Below the pieces are notes generated by a model. It was not told where the DNA came from. It saw only the letters and a program-made list of their open reading frames with translations, and did not search any database. Position numbers and translations under genes: made by a program. Below, piece by piece: positions 35,401 through 45,311 of a stretch of DNA of 64,000 nucleotides. How positions within the stretch are numbered: the first letter of the stretch is position 1; every line of letters begins with the position of its first letter. Source of the DNA: Leucocoprinus leucothites. Its lineage: Eukaryota; Basidiomycota; Agaricomycetes; Agaricales; Agaricaceae. The stretch lies in NCBI GenBank assembly GCA_013368445.1, contig JAACJO010000004.1, positions 1,302,001 through 1,366,000 of the forward strand. Direction: 5' to 3'.

Positions 35401-35816
35401 GAGGATTCAGCTCGAGTGCCAAGTCTCAATCATCCTACCAAGGCCGGCTGGTTGACGCCTATGATCAGCACCCCCGTGCGCAGCAGCACGCACCGTACAG
35501 TGACCTCCGCTCGAGCACAAGCCAGAGACCCACGGTGAATATCATTTTTCTTCCATTTCTCAATGTCGCAATATTCTCAACGAAATTTGCTTTGCAGGCT
35601 CCCCAGCCTACGCAGTCTGTTTGGAGCCTTGGGGCACCAACTTCTGCTGGCACTTATGCTCCACCTTACCACAGTACTCTGCCTGCGACTAATGGGACAC
35701 CCAGGCGAGAGCTTCAGCTGCAGTCTAGCATGAAGCCAGGACCATCATCATCCCCGAACGATTTCAACCAGCCATCTTATCCTAACTCGCAATTTAGATA
35801 CCACTCTACCACTTAA
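32421..35816 (+). CDS. DDT/WHIM-domain and PHD-finger chromatin protein (RSF1-like)
   Basis: It is probably an accessory subunit of an ISWI-type remodeller or a histone-tail reader. The start ATG 32,421 reads MPRRSGRTSLANS. A DDT-like helical region follows (HWKWAAFCQFITTFS, then VMQRLLYTLTYDRKIS). The WHIM signature is EPVGYDSKRNAYWLIG then DRLWIQR (about 33,355-33,470). A basic nuclear-localisation-like stretch (PPKRRRTNK), a long acidic run (about 34,000-34,080) and a charged coiled coil rich in Glu/Arg (34,314-34,598) come next. A PHD finger with Cys/His pattern DCEVC...CGKCFKWQHIACHD...CQQC spans about 34,820-35,045. The C-terminus is a Tyr/Gln/Pro/Ser-rich disordered tail. Many introns. 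Confidence 0.8.
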
Positions 35817-36044
35817 TCATTGTAGACTTCTTTCATAGTTAATATTTTTCTCGCTAGTCTTGTGTATTCATATTTATGGTTCTTGTGTGCAACATGTCCT
35901 ATTTGGTGTATGTACACGGGCTTGTCGTGGGTCCCTGCGAAGCGAACGTTTTATCGAATGGTTTCGTATAATTTGTACGAGGGAGATTCAAAAACAAAGG
36001 GGTCGTCGTCATAGGCCTGGTCTCTGTCCGACGAAATGTGAGGA

Positions 36045-36823
36045 CTAGTGGCAAAGAGAAAGTATGAGGCATACGAACTCGAGAGGGCCGAGGATACGCA
36101 GGCCCCGGACATGGGTGTCTTTGCCACTCATATGATTGGCCAGAATAATCACCTGCAGGACAAAGGCGTATACTGGGACCCTGTGACAGAGCCAGAGTCA
36201 GAGTGCGCAAAAGAAACAGAGAAAGTGCAACGAACAGGCCGTCGTTGTCTTCGTTCGGTTCGGCAGATACGTCAAAGGTTATCCATCCATCCGGTTTTTC
36301 AAGACTAATAACTCTGACATCTTGGAGGTCGCTTAATCCAGTTCCTGCACGCACAGCCAATGTTGCTGGGGTATAAGAGTCATCCTGGGGATAGCTCAAT
36401 AGAATGCTGATTTTCTGTGTAGCATTTTTCTCAAAATTAGACCCAGTGGCTCAGGTACCAGAGCTATTAACTCGCCTGGATTGCAACTTTACGAGGAAAC
36501 TCGACTGTGATGAAATGAGGCTGTGGACCATCTGAGCTAAAGTATTATATATGATGAGGTGCGCCATTAACAAGGACGTATAGAGCGTACTGCCAAAATG
36601 TTTCCGGGTCTCCATCACGAAGACATTCTGCTCCAAAGCCAAACTTATAGGAGGAGACAGACCACCTTCCACGATTAGATATGTCCGGCCAGGGCAGGAC
36701 AGGTGGTCTCTTGTGGCCTAGATTAACAACACGCATGAGAAATATATTGAGCTTGGCTAGGAGAAGACTACCTGTGTGGACTATTGAACCGCCCTCCTCT
36801 CTCGCGTGTTGGTTAGCAGACAT
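36045..36823 (-). CDS. APC10: Anaphase-promoting complex subunit 10 (APC10/DOC1)
   Basis: D-box co-receptor of the APC/C ubiquitin ligase. The start is ATG 36,823 (MSANQHAREE). After an intron comes WSVSSYKFGFGAECLRDG, then DPETFWHSDGPQPHFI, EFPRKVAIQ, KISILLSYPQDDSYTP, LAVRAGTGLSDLQDV, EKPDGWITFDVS and VIILANHMSGKDTHVRGL, ending RILGPLE plus a short tail (stop 36,045-36,047). This follows the DOC domain from start to end. The third intron (36,415-36,475) uses a GC donor (CCAG|GCGAGT) and is needed for the conserved frame. The usual C-terminal Ile-Arg tail is not evident. Only 77 bp separate its start from divergent UBA4. Confidence 0.85.
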
Positions 36824-36900
36824 GGGGGTGATCGAAGGAGGACAACATTATGCTATTAATTAGCTAAGATCAAACTTGTCCATCTACTTCCATCTGATCA
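36824..36900. promoter_or_regulatory. 77 bp divergent promoter of APC10 and UBA4
   Basis: The two ATGs are 77 bp apart (36,823 minus, 36,901 plus), so leaders and promoter elements must overlap. The stretch is A/T-rich with TATGCTATTAATTAGC near its centre. Confidence 0.6.
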
Positions 36901-38418
36901 ATGGCCTCACTTCCACTTCCACTCTTAGATTATCAGCGCTATGGGCGCCAGATGATACTCGACGGCTTTGGACTAGCTGGTCAGTTATTCTGCCTAATTG
37001 CAGCCGTGTATATGCTTACTCCCATAAGTCTGAACAGGACAAGTTAAACTTAAGCAAAGTTCTGTTGTCGTCGTTGGAGCTGGCGGACTCGGCTGCCCAG
37101 TTCTTCAGTACCTCGCAGCAGCTGGTGTCGGTTAGAATGGCTATGAATATGAATACAGAAACTCTGGCTAAAGTCAGGTTTGCTACAGGTACTATTGGCA
37201 TAATTGACGATGACATAGTCGAACTTTCAAACTTACAACGGCAAATTCTTCACGCCGAGTCCTCCCTTGGCGTGCACAAGGCTGAGTCCGCGGCTGAGAG
37301 CATCAGCAGGTGAGCAGAAGCGGACCGGTTTTTCCTCAAGACCTATCTAACAGGCACTAGGATCAACTCGTCAATACATGTAGATGTTATTAAGAGTCGC
37401 CTAACACCGCAGAACGCCCTGGAAATCCTGAGCCGCTATAATATTATACTAGATTGCACAGATAACGCCCCGACTCGCTATCTACTATCCGATGTGGCTG
37501 TTGTCCTGAAAAAGCCCCTGGTTAGCGGGGCTGCTCAAAAGTACGAAGGCCAACTGGTCATCTATAGTCTGGGACCCGATGGACCGTGCTATCGGTGTCT
37601 ATTTCCCAAACCTCCAGCTCCAGAAGCTGCAGGAACCTGCGAGGAAACCGGTATTCTCGGCGCAGTGACTGGTATTGTTGGGAACCTCCAAGCGCTAGAA
37701 ACGATCAAACTCATAACTGGCCTTCACGGTAAGGTTGTGCATGTATTCCAGTCTACCAATGACCACTCATTCAAACAATAGAGATGAAGCCATCCATGCT
37801 TCTCTTTTCTGCTTTAGGCTCCCCGCCTTTTCGATCTATCAAACTCCGTTCACGCAAAGCCGACTGCGCTGCTTGCGGCAATCAAGACTTTAATTTGAAC
37901 ATGATCACGGAAACGGATTATGTTCAAGCATGTGGCGGACCTCGACCCGACTGGGTTCAGCGAGGTCTGGCAAGTGGCAATACCGGGTATCGGGTAAACG
38001 TGAAGGTATGTAATGAGGTTCCACTTTTTAGACTTGTTTGATCTTGAGAATTTATTCTAGGAGCTAAAGAAGATTTTGGATGAGGGCAGGAGCGTGAACC
38101 TCATCGACGTACGCCCATCAACCGAATTCGGGATATGCCAACTGGGATCAGCTCAAGGTAGGCCTGTTGCCCATGACAGTAACACCCTGCTCATTTTGAT
38201 GTCCAGGTGTCCCTCTTCACGAATTAGTCGCCAAGCCAGAGGCATACCTGCCTGCTGATCATACCATCCCAACGTATATCCTTTGTCGTCTGGGAAACGA
38301 TTCTCAAATTGCTGCAGACGCGCTGCGGAGTTCTCGTCCTAATAGCGAGGTCTGGGATGTGATCGGTGGATTGCAAGCATGGTCAAGGGAGATAGACCCC
38401 AACTTTCCAATCTACTAA
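36901..38418 (+). CDS. UBA4: UBA4/MOCS3-type adenylyltransferase and sulfurtransferase
   Basis: E1-like enzyme that adenylates and thiocarboxylates Urm1 (tRNA wobble thiolation, protein urmylation) and MOCS2A-like partners. The start ATG 36,901 reads [17 protein letters not shown]. The nucleotide motif is [19 protein letters not shown], then [17 protein letters not shown] and [18 protein letters not shown] and CAACG form the zinc pairs, with TCEETG carrying the candidate transfer Cys. The C-terminal rhodanese domain spans [13 protein letters not shown] to the active loop [10 protein letters not shown], then GGLQAW, ending NFPIY. Introns lie in LAG|QVK, after GTIG-preceding sequence, and in the rhodanese part. 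It is complete and probably functional. Confidence 0.9.
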
Positions 38419-38530
38419 TTTAATACCAATTACAAGATAAACAAGAGCACCGTAGTCCAACTACTTGCTGAATAATGTTGTTATTTCTCTGGAGGAGGCA
38501 TAGGAGTCAGAAAACTCGACGACCTAACAA

Positions 38531-39502
38531 TCATAGACACTCACTACCCAACTTGAGCCACTTAGGTAACTTCTTTTCACCATCCGACAACAACCTGGAA
38601 ATACCGGAGGGTTGTTCTGCAGGAGGACTCCGAGTAAGAGGGCGCTCAGAGACCGACGGTAATGGTAGATCTATGGCCTGTGCGAGAACCTCGGGCAAAA
38701 GGGGAGCTGTGACATGAATATCTGGAGATACCGCGAGTCAGCCATATAACCTAGACTAGAAACTAGGAACGTACGATTGAGGTTATCATCCTCGAATCGT
38801 ACTAGAAGAATCGATGCTGGAGCAAGCTGGAGCCCTGAGAGGGAAAGTCCTTTCACTTTGGGGTCAGAGACCTTGAGGTCGCGCTTCGGGGGCGACTGGT
38901 CTGCATGGTACATGAGTCACAATCAAAATAGGCGGCTGGAGAAGAACTCGCATAGAATAAACTTGATAGGCTTCACATCATCCCTCAAAAGTTCCCGAAC
39001 GAATGTGTAGACGGATTTAATATTATTTGTCGAGGGAAAGATATTCTCCAGCTGAGTACGATCCGGAAATCTGATGCGTATCCTGGTCTGGATGCCGGAT
39101 GAGGGCAGCTACGCTCACAGCAAGTCAATACATACGTAAGGCCAGCGATCCTGCTTTGCCTTTTCGGCAGCGTCTCGAGTTGCCCTCAGCTGTAGTGGGG
39201 CGTTAGTCAGCGCATGCGTGCGTGCGCTCAAGGTAGCTTGAGCGTTTTTGAGATCTGCAGCAGTTGGTTCGAAGTATTCATCAGGCAGTGGTGCTGCGCA
39301 GTGGGAGGTTGGCTAATCGTTCATCTCAAGCTCACAACAACTCACGAAGTACTCTGGTCACGGTATCTGAAGGCTTGTAGACTTTGAAAGAGGCAAGTTG
39401 TGGTGGCTGAGGTTGCGGTGAAGACTCGGACTGAGGTTCAGGCTGCAGTGTGGGCTCAGGCTTGGGCTCGGACTGTAACTTCTGGTCGGTAGGTTCAGAC
39501 AT
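38531..39502 (-). CDS. UBX-domain protein (ASPSCR1/TUG-like)
   Basis: A putative Cdc48/p97 adaptor. I chose ATG 39,502 (MSEPTDQKL); an upstream in-frame ATG at 39,547 is possible. A Pro/Glu/Gln-rich N-tail is followed by FKVYKPSDTVTRVL, LPDEYFEPTAADLKNAQ and a helical segment (ATRDAAEKAKQDRWPY). The UBX/ubiquitin-like fold then reads IRIRFPDRTQLENIFPS, VYTFVRELLRDDVKPIKF, PPKRDLKVSD and LLVRFEDDNLN. After another intron the end is LLSDGEKKLPKWLKLG. Introns are short. It converges on UBA4 (112 bp between stops) and shares 474 bp of upstream sequence with the PITH gene. Confidence 0.8.
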
Positions 39503-39976
39503 GGAGGTGGTTGAAGTAGAAGGACTATTTGATGTTAGGTAATACATAAAAGTACATCACAATCCCCATGCCATCCACCAAAAACACAGCCTACGGGATA
39601 TGATCATCAGCATTGGCAATGATACGCGAGGAGGTGAATACATCACAAAAAAATCAGAAAAGAACAGTTGTCTCATTCCACCAGTCCCAGGACGCACTGG
39701 CGGGTGGCCCCTTTGCAGGACGGCGTTAATCGAACGCAAATTACGAAAAACATCCCAAATAGAAAGAGTGACAGATTTCGGAATGTAGACTCACCCCGGG
39801 ATCTTTGCAAGTTTTTGACCTGTGATAGCCAGAGCACAAGGATTGAACAACAGAAGCTAATTCAAATGCTTCGAAGAAAACTGGAACGCTGATGTGAACC
39901 GGCAGCAGCCGAGAAATTTACCACGCTATGGCGTCACTGGTCTCCTCAAGTACCGACTGCTTCTTGTACAATACCA
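39503..39976. promoter_or_regulatory. Divergent intergenic region between the UBX and PITH genes
   Basis: These 474 bp contain no supported gene. They should carry both promoters. The PITH-proximal part near 39,930-39,950 holds a GCGTCACTGG-type CpG-rich stretch. No motif is assigned. Confidence 0.45.
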
Positions 39977-40895
39977 ATGCCGCACGAACACGATTCTCAC
40001 TGTCACGACGAGAGTCATGATCATGATCATGACCATGATACCAACGATCTTGGTCCTCAAGACAGTCTCTATAGCCATGTTGATCGTTCTAATGTTGTCG
40101 CCTTGAATGCAAATCAGCCAGGCGAGGTAGTCATTAAACCTTGGGACAAACGCCTTGACGAATCTCAGGTGAAGACTGCTCATTCTATATGAAATTAGAC
40201 CAGCACCGCTAATTGAATTCTAGTTCCTAGAATCGGACGCAGACGATCAGATGTATGGCAAGCCCATTTCCCTAAGATCTACACTTAAAGCTAAAATCTA
40301 ATCATAGGATCATAAGAGTGCCTTTCACCGGCTCCGTGAGGTTGCGCTCTGTGCTACTGAAAACCGGTCCAGGAAACCAAACACCTAAGAAAGTCCAACT
40401 TGTGCGTTCAGACCCTCCTTGCACATGTGCATAGATATAAACCGCGCAAGCCAGTTTGCCAACCAAGAAAATATGGATTTTGACGACATCGAGCAAAATA
40501 CACCCACCCAAGAATTCGAAATAGCCGCGGGAAGAGAAGTTGGTGAATACGCAGTAAAGTGAGTAGTTAGCAGTACTCATTGCAGCCTGTTTGACGAGAC
40601 ATTATCGACTGAATACCTCAAAGAACTGCAAAATTCCCCAACGTTTCCTCTCTTACTTTATTTTTCCCTGAGAGCCAAGGAGCAGACACTATACAGATAT
40701 ATTATCTAGGTTTCCTCGGACATTGGACAGAAGTATGCCGAGCTCTCTCACCAATTCAACCCGATTCCATACTGACCCCCAACCCTTAAGCGGAAAAACA
40801 ATCCTGTTATCACGGTGTATGAAACGCAAGCCAACATTGCCGACCATCCCAAGGTCCAAGGAACTGAAGGCAATTTCAGCACTTCCCAAAGCTGA
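39977..40895 (+). CDS. PITH-domain protein (PITHD1 / TXNL1 C-terminal family)
   Basis: The start ATG 39,977 begins a His/Asp-rich N-terminus (MPHEHDSHCHDESHDHDHDH) that could bind metal. The PITH (proteasome-interacting thioredoxin-like) domain follows: LNANQPGEVVIKPWDKRL, ESDADDQMIIRVPFTGSVRL, FEIAAGREVGEYAVK, ANIADHPKVQGTEGNFS. Introns deduced: after DESQ, in DQM|IIRV, 40,402-40,454 (restoring KVQL|FANQ), 40,559-40,623 (VK|TAKFPNV) and 40,733-40,790 (HWTE|RKNN), stop 40,893-40,895. In other species such proteins associate with the 26S proteasome. The exact role here is unknown. Confidence 0.85.
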
Positions 40896-41369
40896 GCGTT
40901 GAGCGTTGTTCGACGACAAAATAATCTCCAGACTATGACCGGACATTACTTGTAAGATACAGACATACAAAAGTTAACACTTGTACATCTATGCAGCAGG
41001 TTGATTTCGTCAAATAAAACGTATGCCCATCCCTACTTTTCCGTTGGCGCCAGATGCATCGGCCTTACTCACGATGTCCATCATACATTGTTCGCAACTT
41101 GAAGTGCTGTACGTATTAACCCTGTTGGAAATTGAGATTCCGTTCTGGTCAATCCGCGAAATGTCACTCTTTAAGCCATGCTTTGACACACCCTACGGTT
41201 ATTGTGATACTATATTATTGTTCTTCTCAATATAAATAAAGTAGCTACACTCGTTTGTATTCGACTAATTTGACGGGAGTGACGAGACTCAGATTGTGCG
41301 TGACAATCATGTCAAAGATTACTGAGTCTGGACTCTGCTTGTTTCTCAAACATTCAAGCTCCAAGTACG
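40896..41369. other. Intergenic region, nothing recognised
   Basis: These 474 bp lie between the PITH gene and the F-box-like gene. Short open stretches on both strands lack conserved features. Confidence 0.4.
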
Positions 41370-43089
41370 ATGCACCCTTGCCTCGCCTTAGCAGAAATAC
41401 GGCTCGAGATTTGCGAAAGGATGCAACACAGGCCTTCATTAATATCCCTGGCTTGTACTTGCTCTTTATTCAAGGACCCCTGCCTGGATATCATTTGGCG
41501 TCGGCTGCGAGACATCACACCCCTCATCAAGTGCCTTTCTCCGGACTTATGGAGGGAAGGGAAGGATAGACCTCTTGTGCGTCTGTGTTACGACTTTCCT
41601 GCCGCTCGGTGGTTATTGAGATACTAGACTTTGAACAGGGCGTTGAAAGATCAAGATATTACAACGCTCGACAAGTATCGGCGGCGTGTTCAGACGTTTG
41701 AGTTTCGCTATCCTTCACTAACGATTGACGCCTTCGTGCTTCATACTCTCAAAGACTGTTATAATGACGTCCTCTTTCCCAACCTTCGAGAGCTGAATTT
41801 GAAATATGTTCACGATGTTGCCTTACCCTTTATCCAAGTTCTCCTGAGCAGAAATTTAACCTCCTTCACCTTTATTTGTTGGCAGCTAGACCCCAAACTT
41901 ATCGACTTCATCTGTAGCCTTCCCACCCAACTCAGCTCTGACACCATTCGCCGAGTGCATATCATGTTCGAAAGCGACCAAGACTTGCCTCAACTGCGGT
42001 CGTTTAGTGCCGATATAGGCATATGGCATTCCTTATGCCACTTGAGCCTCTCAGGCACCACCCCCGAGGATCTTGTGCAGATCGCTAAGCTACCACGCTT
42101 AACAAAACTAGGGCTAACGGTGCAAGCACATTCGAGCTGGATCACTCCCGATCCCTTGGGTAGCATCCCAGACCCGTTCCCTTGCCTAAGTTCACTCACC
42201 ATCTCCGACTCCCTTCCGAGTCGGGCGTCCAAAGTGTTCTCCTATGTTCTCCTTTCTCATCTGGAGGAATTTCATATGCATAACGAGCAGCCCGGATCAG
42301 CTGCTCAGCAGGATTGGATAGGGCGTATGCTGCCTTTGGCACAACACCTCAGTGTCGGAGTGCTGAAGAAATTTCACGTCAACTGTCCCGAGCTCGAACC
42401 TCCTGAGGATTGGCTAAACGTCATCCTCGCGCCATTGTTACAATTCCCGCTTTTGGAAGACGTTAAGATAGTCTTGTCTGAAAAGATTGGACTTTACATG
42501 AAAAAAGTGCGGCCAAAATTGCTAAAGCGTGGCCAAAGATCACGAAGCTGAACCTAAGAGCCATTGACCATGGCAAACTTGCGAAACTATCGACACTTGT
42601 CACCCTGGCGAACGGATGTCCCAAACTCCGTTGGTTTGGTACTGCCATACTGGTATTGATGCCGCTAACGAGGCGGCTCAGAATAATCTACTGGATACTC
42701 TCGCAAAATCGGGGCTTGGACCTCCGAGCTTCGATCTTGAATATCTCAGGGTCGATTGTTCGCCAATAGCCCACCCATGTTTTATAGCATCTTTTCTTTC
42801 CACTATTTTTCCAAATCTCGCCTACATCAAATATTCAAACCATCAACTAAGGATTTATTGTGAACGATGGCATACGGTTAGGCGAGTGCTTATCCCAATG
42901 ATGCGGATTGAAAAAGGGTGGGGGATCGAGAATCAGGGACTTCGTAGTCGAGAGACCGGTCACCTTGCTCGGGCTGCGGATAAAGAACTATTATCAAGGT
43001 GGTATCAGGGTCACTGTTCGGGAGGTGTGTTGGACGAGAGTTGGACAGAGGGCGAGTCGAGTGAAGATGAAAGTGATCGCTGGCAGTGA
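41370..43089 (+). pseudogene. F-box/LRR-like protein gene with two apparent frame breaks
   Basis: The start ATG 41,370 reads MHPCLALAEIRLEICERM, an F-box-like start (ACTCSLFKDPCLDIIWRRL). A 51 bp intron (41,577-41,627) leads to leucine-rich repeat-like sequence typical of agaricomycete F-box proteins (LRELNLKYVHDVALPFI, WHSLCHLSLSG, PCLSSLTISD). The frame then changes near 42,482 (to KAWPKITKLNLRAIDHG) and again near 42,640 (to IDAANEAAQNNLLDTLA), ending at 43,089. Each shift fits a one-base deletion, and I see no intron that would fix either. It is probably a decaying family member, or it contains assembly errors. Confidence 0.6.
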
Positions 43090-43393
43090 TTCCTAGGAGA
43101 GATAGAGATTTCTCGTCACTCAGTTTTGAATTAATGGTAAAGTCAACATACGCTGTACATCCACTATGTACGTATACAGAGGCTCATTTTTTAATACTAT
43201 GGTCTAGCTTCTGTTATTCAAACGTTCATGTATATGTTACTTACTGGCTGGTTGAACACAAGTATCATTTCTCAGACGAGCTCCTAGGAATACTGGCAAA
43301 CAGGGGGTGGCGCTTAGGGAATGACGTTTTGTATTAGTCAGCAGAATATTCAGACTTGCCAATGTCAGCATTTCAGTGCTATGTAAGTGCTTG

Positions 43394-45288
43394 ATGGATT
43401 CTCCTCCAGTTGCTGCGGCCCAGGACCAGTTTCGTGCCACCAAGGTGAGAATACAGTTCATTCACGGTGAACGGTGCACTAATTTTTTTGTCCTTTGCAG
43501 AGAAAACTCGATGATGCATTCTTTGAGCTCGACAGCTCGGTGATTCCTCCAGAACTAGTAGACCATCCTCCCCCGTTGAAGAGGAGCAATACTGCGCGCT
43601 CCATTTACTCGAGTCTAACGAAATACGGAATACCGACAAAATCTACCAGACCAACACGGTATGTATAGCCTTTATGCCTTCTAACCTGTCAGCTAATATA
43701 TCCATCGTCAAGTTCAACTGATACCATACCTGCTGGCTTAACAAAACCCACCCCCAACTTGTCTGCCATTCTGGCTCGTGCGACTACTCGAACCAAAAGC
43801 CTATTATCCTTTAGATCGGATAAAAACTCGCTCTCCTCTGAATCAACATCCTCTTCAAATGCAGAATATCGCCCGTCATCGGTCGCGTCGTTTCTGTCAC
43901 GACTCTCTACATTTAAGCTCGCTACTTACGCTAACAAACCTCCACAAATCGATGCTGTAGCTGCTTCAAAGTGTGGATGGACGAATGATGGCAAGGACCG
44001 TCTAGTTTGCGGCATATGTGGGGCTTCCTGGGTTGTAGCGGGACGGGATGGCATGTCTCGAGATGCCGGTAAGTAGGCCGCGTGATTTTTGTCATACTGT
44101 GCTAATCCCATTTCTCAAAGCAAACGCTCTTGTTGAGAAACAGCGCATTTCGCTAGTTGAGGCTCATAAACAAGGGTGTCCATGGAAGTCAAGACAGTGC
44201 GATCGTGAGTATCGTATTGAACACACTCATTTCATACTCAACGCTCACACTACGACGTAGCGTCAATTTATCGTATTCCCTTGCAGTCACCAGTTGTCAC
44301 GTTAAAGAGCATAAAACCAATTGCTATTTCCCTAACCGAGCCATTAAAGGATGTGACAACTAAGCATCCCCTTGTGTGTAAACTACTTCTATATGTGTCT
44401 TAAGCACACTCACAAGTATTTAGACCCAAAACCAGGTTAGGTCGATCAAATCGACCGTACTGGCGTATGCCATACCTCCAACTTCAGAGGAAACCGTCGG
44501 TCAACCTAATGATACAGAACCACCCTCCGAGTCGGCCATTCTTGCAGCCCTTTTCGGTTGGTCCATCGTTCCTCCGACAGTGAGCCAGGAATCGCGAAGG
44601 TCTTCGTTTTCAAGAACTGGCACTCCTATTCCCGGTACTCCTACCCGCTCACCCTCGGTATCCCGTGCTTCTACCCCGGTACGGGGAACGCCACTCAAAT
44701 TTAACCTCCCTTCCGGTATCCCTAACAAACGGGATGTACTCCTCCATTGTGCCCTCTGTCAGCGTCGCATTGGGTTGTGGACATTCCTTGCGCAAACTTC
44801 CACCGTCAAACCATCTACTAACGGCACCAGCACTGACTCCCCAGCTTCCACTCCTAAAAAAACCGTTCAGCAGCGCCAGTTCGACCTGTTGCGGGAACAC
44901 CGTTCGTATTGCCCCTATGTTGTTCGCTCAACCTCCATTCCAGCCCTTCCCATTCCACCATCTACATCCGGCTCGTCAAGCAGTAGCAGCAATGTCCAAC
45001 CGACAGCGTCCAATCAAGATGGTACCATGGAGGGATGGCGAGCGGTTATGATCATGATTCTCCGCTACGGTTTAGTGCACAAGTATACGTCTGACCACGA
45101 TATCTTCGCTCCTGAAGGTGAATCAAGTAGAGAAGCAGAGGATGCGATGGAGGTTGACGGGATGAAAGCGATGATCGCTGGTGTTAAATCAAGAGGGGTG
45201 AGCGTGCTGTACCATGGTCAAGAATTTTTCAACTCATAATTTTCAGGGGAAGGACTTGTTGAAATATGTTAGGGGTCTGCTAAATTAA
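43394..45288 (+). CDS. C3HC zinc-finger protein (Rsm1 / NIPA-ZC3HC1 / Pml39 family)
   Basis: The start ATG 43,394 (MDSPPVAAAQ) is followed by an intron at 43,445-43,500. A Ser-rich N-terminus leads to the C3HC finger KCGWTNDGKDRLVCGICGASW (about 43,970-44,030) with its partner motif GCPWKSRQC (about 44,178). The second half has another BIR-like segment: LLHCALCQRRIGLW, then LLREHRSYCPYVV and GWRAVMIMILRYG. The final intron (45,198-45,246, GTGAGC...TTTCAG) gives SRG|GKDLLKYVRGLLN, stop 45,286-45,288. Family members act at the nuclear pore basket and in mRNA export or ubiquitination. Its stop lies 23 bp from the DBP6 stop on the other strand. 43,090-43,393 holds no gene that I can see. Confidence 0.8.
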
Positions 45289-45311
45289 CTACAGGATCGT
45301 GGTTCCCCTTT

